A DNA stretch of 11,855 nucleotides from an uncultured Oscillospiraceae bacterium (GTDB lineage: Bacteria; Bacillota; Clostridia; Oscillospirales; Oscillospiraceae): assembly GCA_934662925.1 (NCBI GenBank), contig CAKUKL010000025.1:1-11855 (forward strand), given 5' to 3'. The notes beneath the pieces are model-generated. The model saw only the letters and a list, made by a program, of their open reading frames with translations, ran no database searches and was not told where the DNA came from. A program made the translations under genes and the position numbers. Numbering within the stretch: the first letter of the stretch is position 1; every line of letters starts with the position of its first letter. Shown here piece after piece: positions 1 to 7,815 of this stretch.

Positions 1-531
1 ATCCACCCCGGCGATCTTCGCCGCCGCAAGTACCGCGTCGTTGAGGTTCTCCGTGGGAGGCGTCACCATGACGATCTCCTCCACCCCGGCCACCCGGGCG
101 GGCACCGCGTTCATGAGCACCGAACTGGGGTAGGCCGCCGTGCCGCCGGGTACGTAGATGCCCACGCGGGTCAGGCCGCGCACGACGCGGCCCACCGTGC
201 CGCCGTCGGGGGACGTCCACTCCATGGTCCTGGCCAGCAGCTTCTCGTTGTAATCCCGGATGTTGGCCGCCGCCCGCTCCAGCGCCCCGGTCAGCTCCGC
301 CGGGCAGTGGTCATAGGCCGCGTCCAGCATTTCCCGGGAAATTTCATAGGGCTCCGCATGGTCAAAACGAAGAGAATACTCCTTTACCGCTGCGAAGCCG
401 TTTTCCTTTACATTCCGCATGATCTCAGCGACCGCGCGGTCAATATCCGCGTTGGCCTGTGCGGCCCGCGCCCGCATGGCGGAGATCTTCTCCTGCTCCG
501 ACCTGCCGTCTGCCCGAATGATGTCGATCAT
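1..531 (-). CDS. hisD: Histidinol dehydrogenase, N-terminal part (cut by window edge)
   Basis: HisD carries out the last two oxidations of histidine synthesis, L-histidinol to L-histidine, with two NAD+ and a zinc ion in the cytoplasm. Only the first 177 codons are present; the family is about 430 residues, so the C-terminal part lies outside the window. The frame is open from ATG at 531 to base 1. The clearest family block is GIYVPGGTAAYPSSVLMNAV, near residues 129-148, followed by PARVAGVEEIVMVTPP. The N-terminus (MIDIIRADGRSEQEK, then an Ala/Arg-rich helix) is also typical. The start is fixed by a GGAG Shine-Dalgarno 8 bases upstream and by a 4-base ATGA overlap with the hisG stop, which implies translational coupling. 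It is the third gene of a hisZ-hisG-hisD run. No frameshift is seen in the visible part. Confidence 0.96.
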   Translation of the reverse strand, partial: MIDIIRADGRSEQEKISAMRARAAQANADIDRAVAEIMRNVKENGFAAVKEYSLRFDHAEPYEISREMLDAAYDHCPAELTGALERAAANIRDYNEKLLARTMEWTSPDGGTVGRVVRGLTRVGIYVPGGTAAYPSSVLMNAVPARVAGVEEIVMVTPPTENLNDAVLAAAKIAGVD

Positions 532-1169
532 AATTTTCTCTCCAATTCGCCCTCGCAGCGCGAGATAAAGTCCAATATCTGGCTCTTGTGCAGCTTCATG
601 CTGGCCGTGTTGACGATGAGCCGGGCGGACACCTGCGCCACATCCTCAATGGGCACAAGGCCGTTTTCCCGGAGGGTCACACCGGTCTCCACGATGTCCA
701 CGATGCCGTCGGCCAGCCCCAAAATTGGTGCCAGCTCCACGCTGCCCTCAATCTTGATGATGTCCACGTCCATGCCCTTTTTCTCGAAAAACGCACGGGT
801 CACGCCGGGATATTTGGACGCAATGCGCCGGGTCTTATAGGTGCCGTAAAAATCCGTGCCCTCCTTGACCGCCAGCGCGAAGCGGCAGCGTCCGAAGCCC
901 AGATCCAGCACCTCGTAAAAGGCCCCGCCCTTTTCCAGAATGGTATCCTTGCCCACGATGCCCATATCGCACACGCCGTGCTCCACGTAAGTGATGACGT
1001 CCGGCGCTTTTGCCAGCACCGCGTCGAGGGGATAGTTGGGCAGCGCGTGGATGAGCCGCCGCCCCGGATTTTTCACCGGCGTGCAGTCCAGCCCAATAGC
1101 TTCAAAAAGCTCCACCGACTTGTCCTGAAGCCTGCCCTTGGTCAGGGCGATCCTCAGCCGTTCGCTCAT
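528..1169 (-). CDS. hisG: ATP phosphoribosyltransferase, short-form catalytic subunit
   Basis: HisG condenses ATP with PRPP to give phosphoribosyl-ATP, the committed step of histidine synthesis. At 213 residues from ATG 1169 this is the short form, which lacks the C-terminal regulatory domain and works as a complex with HisZ, encoded just upstream. Visible signatures are LRIALTKGRL at the N-terminus, the DMGIVGKDT block, and the PRPP-binding signature ELAPILGLADGIVDIVETGV, beginning near residue 145. An upstream in-frame ATG at 1265 would add 32 residues lying inside hisZ with no family resemblance, so it was rejected. ATG 1169 forms an ATGA overlap with the hisZ TGA. The nearest Shine-Dalgarno-like motif (AAAGG, 11 bases away) is weak, so translation probably depends on coupling to hisZ. 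Its own TGA overlaps the hisD ATG in the same way. Confidence 0.96.
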   Translation of the reverse strand: MSERLRIALTKGRLQDKSVELFEAIGLDCTPVKNPGRRLIHALPNYPLDAVLAKAPDVITYVEHGVCDMGIVGKDTILEKGGAFYEVLDLGFGRCRFALAVKEGTDFYGTYKTRRIASKYPGVTRAFFEKKGMDVDIIKIEGSVELAPILGLADGIVDIVETGVTLRENGLVPIEDVAQVSARLIVNTASMKLHKSQILDFISRCEGELERKL

Positions 1170-2332
1170 AACCGCACCAGCCTTTCCGCGCCCTTTTCGA
1201 CGATCAGCAGCAACTCCGCACCCTTTTCCCGTGCCAGATTGGCGGAGCTCTCCACCGTCCGGCAAGGGGACAGCTCGCAGCTGCCGTCGGGCCGCTCGTC
1301 CACCACGGCCAGCGCCTGCGCGAAACAGCCGTCTTCGTAGTGCACCACCAGTTCAAGCTTCGGAACGGTGACGGTCAGACAGCTGCCCACGCCGTCCACG
1401 TCCACGGCAAAGCCCGTGGCCTCTGCCTTCCGGCCGAAGCGCTCTACAAGGCTGTCATACCGGCCGCCGGACAGCACCGGCGCGCCCGCGCCCTCGGCGT
1501 AGCCCCGGAAGACCACGCCGGTGTAGTAGTCGATCTGATGCACAAGGCCGAGGTCGAACCGCAGATACCCGCCGTATCCGGCGGCGTCCAGCTCATCATA
1601 GATCTGCCGCAGGTAGTCGAGATCCTCGCTCTCCCCCGCCAGCGCCCGGGCCTCGTCCAGCGTCTCCACTCCGCCGAACAGATAGGGCAGTCGCTTGAGG
1701 GCCCGACAGGCCTGCTGCCCGCCGTACGGCTCAAGCAGATCGCCCAGCGCCGCGTAATTCTTGCCCTCGATGTAGGCCCGCATCTGTTCCAGTTCGTCCT
1801 CCGGCATGTCCATCCGGGCAGCCAATGCCCGGAAAAATCCGGCGTGACCCAGCTCTACATGAAAGCTCTTCACGCCGCAGGCCCGCAGGGAATCCACCGC
1901 CATGGCCACCATTTCCACGTCGGCCTTTTTGCCCACTGCACCGATCATCTCCACGCCGCACTGGGCGATCTCGCTGCTGCCGCCGTCGTGGGCGTGACCG
2001 GAGCGGAACACCGTCTGATCGTAGTAGAGCCGCTGGGGCAGCGGGACGGTCTTGAGCTTCGTGGCCGCCACCCGGGCGATGGGAGTGGTGGAGTCCGGCC
2101 GCATGACCATGATCTTGCCGGACCGGTCGATGATCTTCAGCATCCCCTCCTGCGGGATGGGATTGCCGGACTGGACGAACAGGTCATAAAACTCCACCTC
2201 CGGCGTGCTGACCTCGGCGTAGCCCCGGCGGCGAAAGAGGGCCGTCAGCGCCGACTGCACCTGACGGCGCTCCACGCACTCGGCAAACAACCGGTCACGG
2301 GTCCCCTCCGGCGTGTTGATGGTAAAAGGCAA
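1166..2332 (-). CDS. hisZ: ATP phosphoribosyltransferase regulatory subunit (HisRS paralogue)
   Basis: HisZ is a catalytically dead paralogue of histidyl-tRNA synthetase. It binds short-form HisG, is needed for its activity, and confers histidine feedback inhibition. The protein opens with INTPEGTRD, has a class II motif-2-like block (MVMRPDSTTPIARVAA, near residues 76-91), then RLYYDQTVFRSG, and later IDYYTGVVFRGY and LSGGRYDSL. Where true HisRS has an RGLDYY-type motif with a catalytic arginine, this protein has HQIDYY, which supports HisZ over HisS. Length (388 aa) fits the family. The longest frame begins at GTG 2341, but that G is the last base of the GAGG Shine-Dalgarno. The in-frame TTG at 2332 sits 8 bases downstream of GAGG and is preferred. 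It is the first gene of the his run, 41 bp from the inferred -10 box. Function is firm; the exact start is inferred. Confidence 0.94.
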   Translation of the reverse strand: MPFTINTPEGTRDRLFAECVERRQVQSALTALFRRRGYAEVSTPEVEFYDLFVQSGNPIPQEGMLKIIDRSGKIMVMRPDSTTPIARVAATKLKTVPLPQRLYYDQTVFRSGHAHDGGSSEIAQCGVEMIGAVGKKADVEMVAMAVDSLRACGVKSFHVELGHAGFFRALAARMDMPEDELEQMRAYIEGKNYAALGDLLEPYGGQQACRALKRLPYLFGGVETLDEARALAGESEDLDYLRQIYDELDAAGYGGYLRFDLGLVHQIDYYTGVVFRGYAEGAGAPVLSGGRYDSLVERFGRKAEATGFAVDVDGVGSCLTVTVPKLELVVHYEDGCFAQALAVVDERPDGSCELSPCRTVESSANLAREKGAELLLIVEKGAERLVRL

Positions 2333-2338
2333 AGGAAA

Positions 2339-2344
2339 CACCTC
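2339..2344 (-). promoter_or_regulatory. Shine-Dalgarno deciding the hisZ start
   Basis: GAGGTG reads 2344 to 2339 on the minus strand. It overlaps the GTG at 2341 that opens the longest frame, which makes that GTG unusable by this site. It lies at normal spacing (6 to 8 bases) from the in-frame TTG at 2332. Confidence 0.6.
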
Positions 2345-2373
2345 GTTTTCTTTATCTCGCTAATGTAATAAAT

Positions 2374-2402
2374 AATCTACCATACTCGCTGGAGTCTGTC
2401 AA
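2374..2402 (-). promoter_or_regulatory. Sigma-A-type promoter of the hisZ-hisG-hisD operon
   Basis: On the minus strand a perfect -35 box, TTGACA (2402-2397), is followed by a 17-bp spacer and TAGATT (2379-2374), a 4 of 6 match to the -10 consensus. A TG one base upstream of the -10 gives an extended -10 (TGGTAGATT). The region is conspicuously AT-rich against a GC-rich background. A transcript would start near 2367, leaving a leader of only about 35 bases before TTG 2332. That is too short for a T-box or a histidine leader-peptide attenuator, and no operator repeat is evident. The -35 box begins only 15 bp after the polC stop codon. Confidence 0.8.
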
Positions 2403-2417
2403 CGGCAAAGCAAACAA

Positions 2418-5400
2418 TCAGAACAGGGAAATCTGGCTGCTGTCGGGCAGATCGCCAAAGGCCCCCGCGTCCTTGAGCTGGGTCAGGTGGGCGTTGGACA
2501 CCTTGGTGCAGGCCAGCGAGAATTCCTCAATGGAGATAAAGGTCTTGCCCTCCCGCTTGTCCATAATGTCCCAGCCCACGGTCTCGCCCAGACCGGCAAT
2601 GGAGGTAAACGGCGGGATGAGCGCTCCGCGCTCCTCATCCACCAGAAAGTTCACGGCGTGAGACCGGGAAATGTCCATCCGGGCAAAGGTGAAGCCGCGG
2701 AGATAGAACTCGTAGCACACCTCCAGCGTGACCAGCATATCCTCCTCTACCGCGGAGGGCCGGTCAGCCTTGTCCTTGGCGTTCTTTTTGTCGCTGATCT
2801 CCTTGATCTTCTGCTTGACGACCTCCATGCCCCGGCACATATACTTCTCGTCGAAGGCCTTGGCCCGGATGGAGAAGAATGCGGCGTAAAAGGCCAGCGG
2901 CCGGTGTACCTTGAACCACGCGATGCGCAGGGCCATCATGACGTACGCCACGGCGTGGGCCTTGGGGAACAGGTAGGCGATCTTGGCCAACGAGTCGATG
3001 TACCAGTCCGGCACATCGTGGGCCTTCATGGTCTCCACCCAGCCGTCCTGGAAGCCGCCCTTCTTCACCTTGCCCTTCCGAACTGCCTCCATGATCTTAA
3101 AAGCCAGCTTCGCGTCGATACCCTTAGAGATCAGATAGATCATAATGTCGTCACGGCACCCTACGCACTCCTGTGTGCCGACGGAGCCGCTGATGATCAG
3201 GTCCCGGGCGTTGCCCAGCCATACGTCGGTGCCGTGGGTAAAGCCGGAGATCCGCAGCAGGGTATCCACCTGAACGGGCTGGGTCTCCTCCAGCACGCCG
3301 CGGGTGAATTTTGTATTGAATTCCGGGATGGCGACGGCGCCCGTGGGGCCGAGCATGGGGTCGTCCTCAAAGCCCAGCTTTTCCGATGAGGTGAACAGGC
3401 TCAGGGTGTCCGGATCGTCCAGCCGGATCTTGGTGGGGTCTACCCCGGTGATGTCCTGAAGCATCCGGATCATGGTGGGATCATCGTGCCCCAGCATATC
3501 CAGCTTCAGCAGGTTGGACTCCATGGAGTGATATTCAAAATGGGTGGTGATGATGTCGGAGTCCTTGTCGTCCGCCGGGTGCTGGACCGGGCAGAAATCG
3601 TAAATCTCCTTGTCCTGCGGAATGACGACCATGCCGCCGGGATGCTGGCCGGTGGTGCGCTTGACGCCGACGCAGCCCTTGGCCAGCCGCATGACCTCCG
3701 CAAAGGGCACCACCTTCCCGATGCGCTCCATATATTTCCGGACATAGCCGATGGCAGTCTTTTCCGCCACGGTGCCGATGGTGCCCGCCCGGAACACATG
3801 CTCGTTTCCGAACAGCTCGAAGGTATAGCGGTGGGCGTTGGACTGGTACTCGCCGGAGAAGTTCAGGTCAATGTCCGGCACCTTGTCGCCGCCGAAGCCC
3901 AGAAACGTCTCGAAGGGGATGTTAAAGCCGTCCTTCTCGTAGTCCGCGCCGCACACTGGACATTTCATATCCGGCATGTCCGCGCCGCAGCCGTAAGGGT
4001 GCGCCGGGTCCTGCGCGTAGTCAAAATCGGAGTGCTTGCAGTTGGGGCAACGGTAGTGGGCGGGCAGCGAGTTCACCTCGGTGATGCCAGACATGAACGC
4101 CACCAGTGAGGATCCGACGGAGCCCCGGGAGCCCACCAGATAGCCGTGTTCCAGCGAGTTCTGCACCAGCTTCTGGGCGGACATATAGATGACGTCGTAG
4201 TGACAGCCGATGATGTCCTTCAGCTCGGCGTTGATGCGGTCCACCACGATCTGTGGCGGCTCGTCGCCGTACAGCCGGTGGGCCTTGCCCCACACCAGAT
4301 CCTTCAGCTGGCCTGCGGAATTTTCGATCTTCGGCGCGAACAGGCCCTGCGGCAGGGGACGCACGTTGTCGATCCAGCTTGCGATCCGGGCCGGCTCGTC
4401 GATGACCACCCGGTGGGCCGTCTCCGCCCCCAGATACCGGAATTCCTCCAGCATTTCCTCCGTGGTGCGGAAATACAGCGGGTTGGGGCTATCTGCGTCG
4501 TCAAATTCCTTGGCCGCCAGCAGAACATGGCGGTAGATCTCGTCCTCCGGCTCCATGAAATGCACGTCACCGGTGGCGCACACCGGCTTGTCCAGCGCGT
4601 CGCCCAGCGCCACAACCTTGCGGTTAAAATTCCGCAGGTCCTCCATGTCCCGGGCGATACAGTGGCCCTCTTTGTCCGGCCGCAGCATATACGCGTTGTT
4701 GGACAGGGGCTGGATCTCCAGATAGTCGTACCACGAAGCGATACGCTCCAGCTCCCGGTCATCCTTGCCGTCCACGATGGCCCGGAACAGCTCCCCCGCC
4801 TCGCAGGCGGAGCCCATGATCAGGCCCTCCCGGTTCTCGTTGATGAGGGACTTCGGCATGATGGGGAACCGGTTGTAATGCTCCAGATGGCTCTTGGACA
4901 CCAGCTTGTAAAGGTTGCGCAGGCCCGTCTGGTTCCGGGCAAGAATGATAAGGTGGTACGCGGAACGGCGGCTCCTGCCGCCGCGCTTCATGCCGCTGAG
5001 GATGCCGTTCACCTGCGCGATGCGGTTGACGCCCACCTTTCGCAGCTCGGGGATCAGCGCCCAGAAGATCTGGCCACATACGGCGGCATCATCAAAGGCC
5101 CTGTGGTGCTGGAAGGGCGGCAGCTCCAGATGGCTGGCCACCGTGTCCAGCCGATGATTGCCCAGTTCCGGGCATAAGTACTGGGCAAGGATCAGCGTGT
5201 CGATCCACAGCGGGTCAAATATCCGCCCGGAGCGCTGGCAGTACTCCCGGATAAAGCCCACGTCGAATTCCGCGTTGTGGGCCACCAGCGGCCGGTCCCC
5301 CGCCCAGTCCAGAAAGGCGTTCACCGCGTCCGCCGGACGGGGCGCGCCCCTCAGCATCTCGTCGGTGATGCTGGTAAGGGAGACGGTCTTGGCGCTCAGC

Positions 5401-6746
5401 GGGTGCCCCGGCTGGGCAAAGGACGCGAACTTGTCCACCACCTCGCCGCCCCGCATGAGCACCGCGCCGATCTCAATGATCTGGTCCGAGCGCTTGTCAA
5501 GGCCGGTAGTCTCAAGGTCGAAGGCCACGAATTCGTCCTCCAGCCCCATGTCGCCGGGGCCGTGGATGGCCACGCGCTCGTCCACGTCGTTCTGGAAATA
5601 GGCCTCCACCCCGTAGAGGATCTTGATCTTCTTGCCCTTGTCCGAAGCGCTGTACGCGTCGGGGAAGGACTGGAGCACGCCGTGGTCCGTAATGGCGATA
5701 GCGGGGTGGCCCCAGCTGATGGCCTTCTTAACCACCTCTTTCGTGTCACACAGGGCATCCATCATAGACATTTTCGTATGTAAATGCAGCTCGATCCGCT
5801 TTTCCGGCGCGTTGTCCTTACGGCCCTCCGGCTTGGGCAGCTCGTTGATGCCGTATGGCTCCAGCACCATGTCGCTCTCAAACCGGCTGACGGTCAGCCG
5901 CCCCTGAATCTGAAGGTGCTGCCCCACCTTGACGTCCTTGATGATAGGCTTGGCCACCTCGCCGTCCATAAACTGGTTCACACGGATGGAGCCGGTGTAG
6001 TCGGTAACGTCGAAGCACACCACCCACGCCTTCCGGCGGGGCAGCTCCCGGTGCTCCACGTTGAATACGTCGCCCTCGATGAGCACGTTGCCCATGTCCA
6101 GCTCCAGCTCGCCGATGGGCACAGGCTGCTTCCGGGAGCTGATCTTGCCGAATATCTGCTTGACCCGTACTTTTTTGCCCCCGGCGGAGGTGGCGGTGGG
6201 GGCGTTGTCCTGCTTGCCCATCACCGACTTGCGCATTGCCTCCATCCGGGCAAAAAGGTCCTCTTTCTGCCCATCTTTGGGCGGCTCCGGGATGTCCGGC
6301 TTCGCGGCCGCCTGTTTTTCGGGCACAGGCGCCGCTTTTGGCGCGGCGGGCTTTGCTTCGGGAGTGGCGGGAGCCGTTTTGGCTGCGGGCTTTAGCTGCG
6401 CAACCTCCGGCTTCGGCTGGGGGTCATGCTTCACCTGCCCGGAGCTCACCGCATCCGCGGTCGGGCGTGAGTCCGCCGGAAGGGTCCGGGGCTGCGCCGC
6501 GGCGGACTCCGGCGCGACAGTCTTTACCCGGGCGGATTGGAGCCTGAAGCACTGCGTCAGCAGCTGCTCCGTCCGGGCCAGCACCTTCGCCCCGGGGTCG
6601 CACCCCTGAACGGACACCTCCATGGACCGGGACGCCTTGTTCACCCGCACCTCCACCGGAAAGCTCCCCAGCGCCGCCAGAATGTCCCCGGGCAGACGGC
6701 ACCGGCCGAAGGTCTGTTCAAATGTCAGCATGCTGCGCTCCGCCAT
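2418..6746 (-). CDS. polC: DNA polymerase III alpha subunit, PolC type
   Basis: PolC is the replicative polymerase of low-GC Gram-positives and relatives, with built-in proofreading. At 1442 aa it is full length. In order: an N-terminal domain (about 1-75); an Ala/Pro/Lys-rich linker (about 78-165); an OB fold (about 193-300); the first part of the PHP domain with HLHT at 321-324 and TDHG at 353-356; an inserted DnaQ-type 3'-5' exonuclease (about 405-570) with D410 and E412, D495, and the HRAFDD block ending at D553; the rest of PHP; a zinc finger with CPNC at 900 and CPVC at 929; and the palm with PDIDLNFS (D958, D960) and KLDMLGHDDP (D1083). It ends in QISLF, a beta-clamp-binding motif. AAGGAG lies 9 bases before ATG 6746. 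It follows ispG by 16 bp and closes the uppS-polC run. No terminator hairpin is seen after its stop. Confidence 0.98.
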   Translation of the reverse strand: MAERSMLTFEQTFGRCRLPGDILAALGSFPVEVRVNKASRSMEVSVQGCDPGAKVLARTEQLLTQCFRLQSARVKTVAPESAAAQPRTLPADSRPTADAVSSGQVKHDPQPKPEVAQLKPAAKTAPATPEAKPAAPKAAPVPEKQAAAKPDIPEPPKDGQKEDLFARMEAMRKSVMGKQDNAPTATSAGGKKVRVKQIFGKISSRKQPVPIGELELDMGNVLIEGDVFNVEHRELPRRKAWVVCFDVTDYTGSIRVNQFMDGEVAKPIIKDVKVGQHLQIQGRLTVSRFESDMVLEPYGINELPKPEGRKDNAPEKRIELHLHTKMSMMDALCDTKEVVKKAISWGHPAIAITDHGVLQSFPDAYSASDKGKKIKILYGVEAYFQNDVDERVAIHGPGDMGLEDEFVAFDLETTGLDKRSDQIIEIGAVLMRGGEVVDKFASFAQPGHPLSAKTVSLTSITDEMLRGAPRPADAVNAFLDWAGDRPLVAHNAEFDVGFIREYCQRSGRIFDPLWIDTLILAQYLCPELGNHRLDTVASHLELPPFQHHRAFDDAAVCGQIFWALIPELRKVGVNRIAQVNGILSGMKRGGRSRRSAYHLIILARNQTGLRNLYKLVSKSHLEHYNRFPIMPKSLINENREGLIMGSACEAGELFRAIVDGKDDRELERIASWYDYLEIQPLSNNAYMLRPDKEGHCIARDMEDLRNFNRKVVALGDALDKPVCATGDVHFMEPEDEIYRHVLLAAKEFDDADSPNPLYFRTTEEMLEEFRYLGAETAHRVVIDEPARIASWIDNVRPLPQGLFAPKIENSAGQLKDLVWGKAHRLYGDEPPQIVVDRINAELKDIIGCHYDVIYMSAQKLVQNSLEHGYLVGSRGSVGSSLVAFMSGITEVNSLPAHYRCPNCKHSDFDYAQDPAHPYGCGADMPDMKCPVCGADYEKDGFNIPFETFLGFGGDKVPDIDLNFSGEYQSNAHRYTFELFGNEHVFRAGTIGTVAEKTAIGYVRKYMERIGKVVPFAEVMRLAKGCVGVKRTTGQHPGGMVVIPQDKEIYDFCPVQHPADDKDSDIITTHFEYHSMESNLLKLDMLGHDDPTMIRMLQDITGVDPTKIRLDDPDTLSLFTSSEKLGFEDDPMLGPTGAVAIPEFNTKFTRGVLEETQPVQVDTLLRISGFTHGTDVWLGNARDLIISGSVGTQECVGCRDDIMIYLISKGIDAKLAFKIMEAVRKGKVKKGGFQDGWVETMKAHDVPDWYIDSLAKIAYLFPKAHAVAYVMMALRIAWFKVHRPLAFYAAFFSIRAKAFDEKYMCRGMEVVKQKIKEISDKKNAKDKADRPSAVEEDMLVTLEVCYEFYLRGFTFARMDISRSHAVNFLVDEERGALIPPFTSIAGLGETVGWDIMDKREGKTFISIEEFSLACTKVSNAHLTQLKDAGAFGDLPDSSQISLF

Positions 6747-6762
6747 GAAATAACGCTCCTTG

Positions 6763-7800
6763 TTATAATGTATCGATTAGCTTCATCAGCTCGGGCACCA
6801 GCCGATCCTCCGGCACCCTTGCCACGATCTGGCCCTTTTTGAAGAGGACGCCCTCCCCCCGGCCGCCGGCAATGCCCACGTCCGCGTGGCGGGCCTCCCC
6901 CGGGCCGTTGACGATGCAGCCCATCACGGCCACCGTGATGGGCTTGTCCACCCGTTCCAGCAGCGCTTCCACTTCCCGCGCCATGGGGATCAGGTCGATA
7001 TTTGTCCGGCCGCAGGTGGGGCAGGCGATAAGCTCCGGCCCGTCTCTCCGCAGACCCACAGCCTTCAGGATCTGCTTTGCCACGGCGATCTCCTCCACCG
7101 TATCCGCCGTCAGCGTCACTCGGAAGGTGTCTCCGATGCCGAGGGCCAGCAGGCCGCCGATCCCGGCGGCAGACTTGATGGTGCCCAGCCCCGGCGTTCC
7201 CGCCTCCGTGACGCCCAGATGGAGCGGATAATCATACCGTTCCGCCATCAGCCGGTAGGCCCGCATGGTCACCGGTACACTGGATGCCTTCAGCGAGATG
7301 CAGATGTCGTGAAAATCGAACCGCTCCAGCAGCCGGGCGTGGCCCAGCGCGCTCTCCACCAGCGCCTCCGGCGTGGGCCCGCCGTACTTTTCCAACAGGG
7401 GGCGCTCCAGCGAGCCGCCGTTGACGCCGATGCGGATGGGCACACCGCGCTCCCGGCAGGCGTCCGCCACCGCCCGCACCCGTTCGGGCGAACCGATGTT
7501 GCCCGGGTTGATGCGGATCTTATCTATGCCCTGCTCCACCGCCTTCAGCGCCAGCCGGTAATCAAAATGGATGTCCGCCACCAGCGGCACAGGGCTTCCC
7601 GCCTTCAGCGCGCTGATGGCCTCGGCGGCGGCCATATCCGGCACCGCCACCCGGACGATGTCGCACCCGGCGGCGGCCAGCGTCCGGATCTGGCTCAGGG
7701 TCTTTTCCACGTCGTGGGTAGGCGTATTGGTCATGGACTGGATGGTGACGGGAGCTCCGCCGCCGATCTTCACGCCGCCCACGGTGATCTGTCTGCTCAT
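6763..7800 (-). CDS. ispG: 4-hydroxy-3-methylbut-2-en-1-yl diphosphate synthase
   Basis: IspG (GcpE) is the penultimate MEP-pathway enzyme. It reductively converts MEcPP to HMBPP with a [4Fe-4S] cluster and an electron donor such as ferredoxin or flavodoxin. The 345-aa protein is the short bacterial form: a TIM-barrel N-terminal part ([14 protein letters not shown] at 18-31, [12 protein letters not shown] at 74-85, [10 protein letters not shown] at 94-103) and a cluster-binding C-terminal part. The three cluster cysteines are C260 and C263 (CPTCGR) and C295 (GCIVNGPGE), with E302 supplying the expected glutamate. An AGAGG Shine-Dalgarno sits 8 bases before ATG 7800. It lies 15 bp after rseP and 16 bp before polC, so it is almost certainly co-transcribed with both. 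With dxr it gives two MEP-pathway enzymes in this operon. Confidence 0.97.
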   Translation of the reverse strand: MSRQITVGGVKIGGGAPVTIQSMTNTPTHDVEKTLSQIRTLAAAGCDIVRVAVPDMAAAEAISALKAGSPVPLVADIHFDYRLALKAVEQGIDKIRINPGNIGSPERVRAVADACRERGVPIRIGVNGGSLERPLLEKYGGPTPEALVESALGHARLLERFDFHDICISLKASSVPVTMRAYRLMAERYDYPLHLGVTEAGTPGLGTIKSAAGIGGLLALGIGDTFRVTLTADTVEEIAVAKQILKAVGLRRDGPELIACPTCGRTNIDLIPMAREVEALLERVDKPITVAVMGCIVNGPGEARHADVGIAGGRGEGVLFKKGQIVARVPEDRLVPELMKLIDTL

Positions 7801-7815
7801 ATCAAAAACCTCTTG

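Noticed and set aside
518..531. Short inverted repeat (ATGAT and ATCAT arms) over the hisD start codon
   Set aside because: Five A/T-rich pairs with a 4-base loop are too weak to sequester the start, and the bases are explained by the MIDII codons.
1170..1265. A 32-residue N-terminal extension of HisG from ATG 1265
   Set aside because: The extension is Gly/Arg-rich, lies wholly within hisZ, has no family similarity and would break the clean ATGA overlap with the hisZ stop.
1340..2368. A 342-codon plus-strand frame opposite hisZ, and similar 200-340 codon frames opposite polC
   Set aside because: They mirror highly conserved minus-strand genes, show no family motifs and have no ordered operon layout. 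They are by-products of GC-rich codon use.
2345..2373. Possible T-box or histidine attenuator before hisZ
   Set aside because: The leader from the inferred start site is only about 35 bases, with no run of His codons and no stem-loop.
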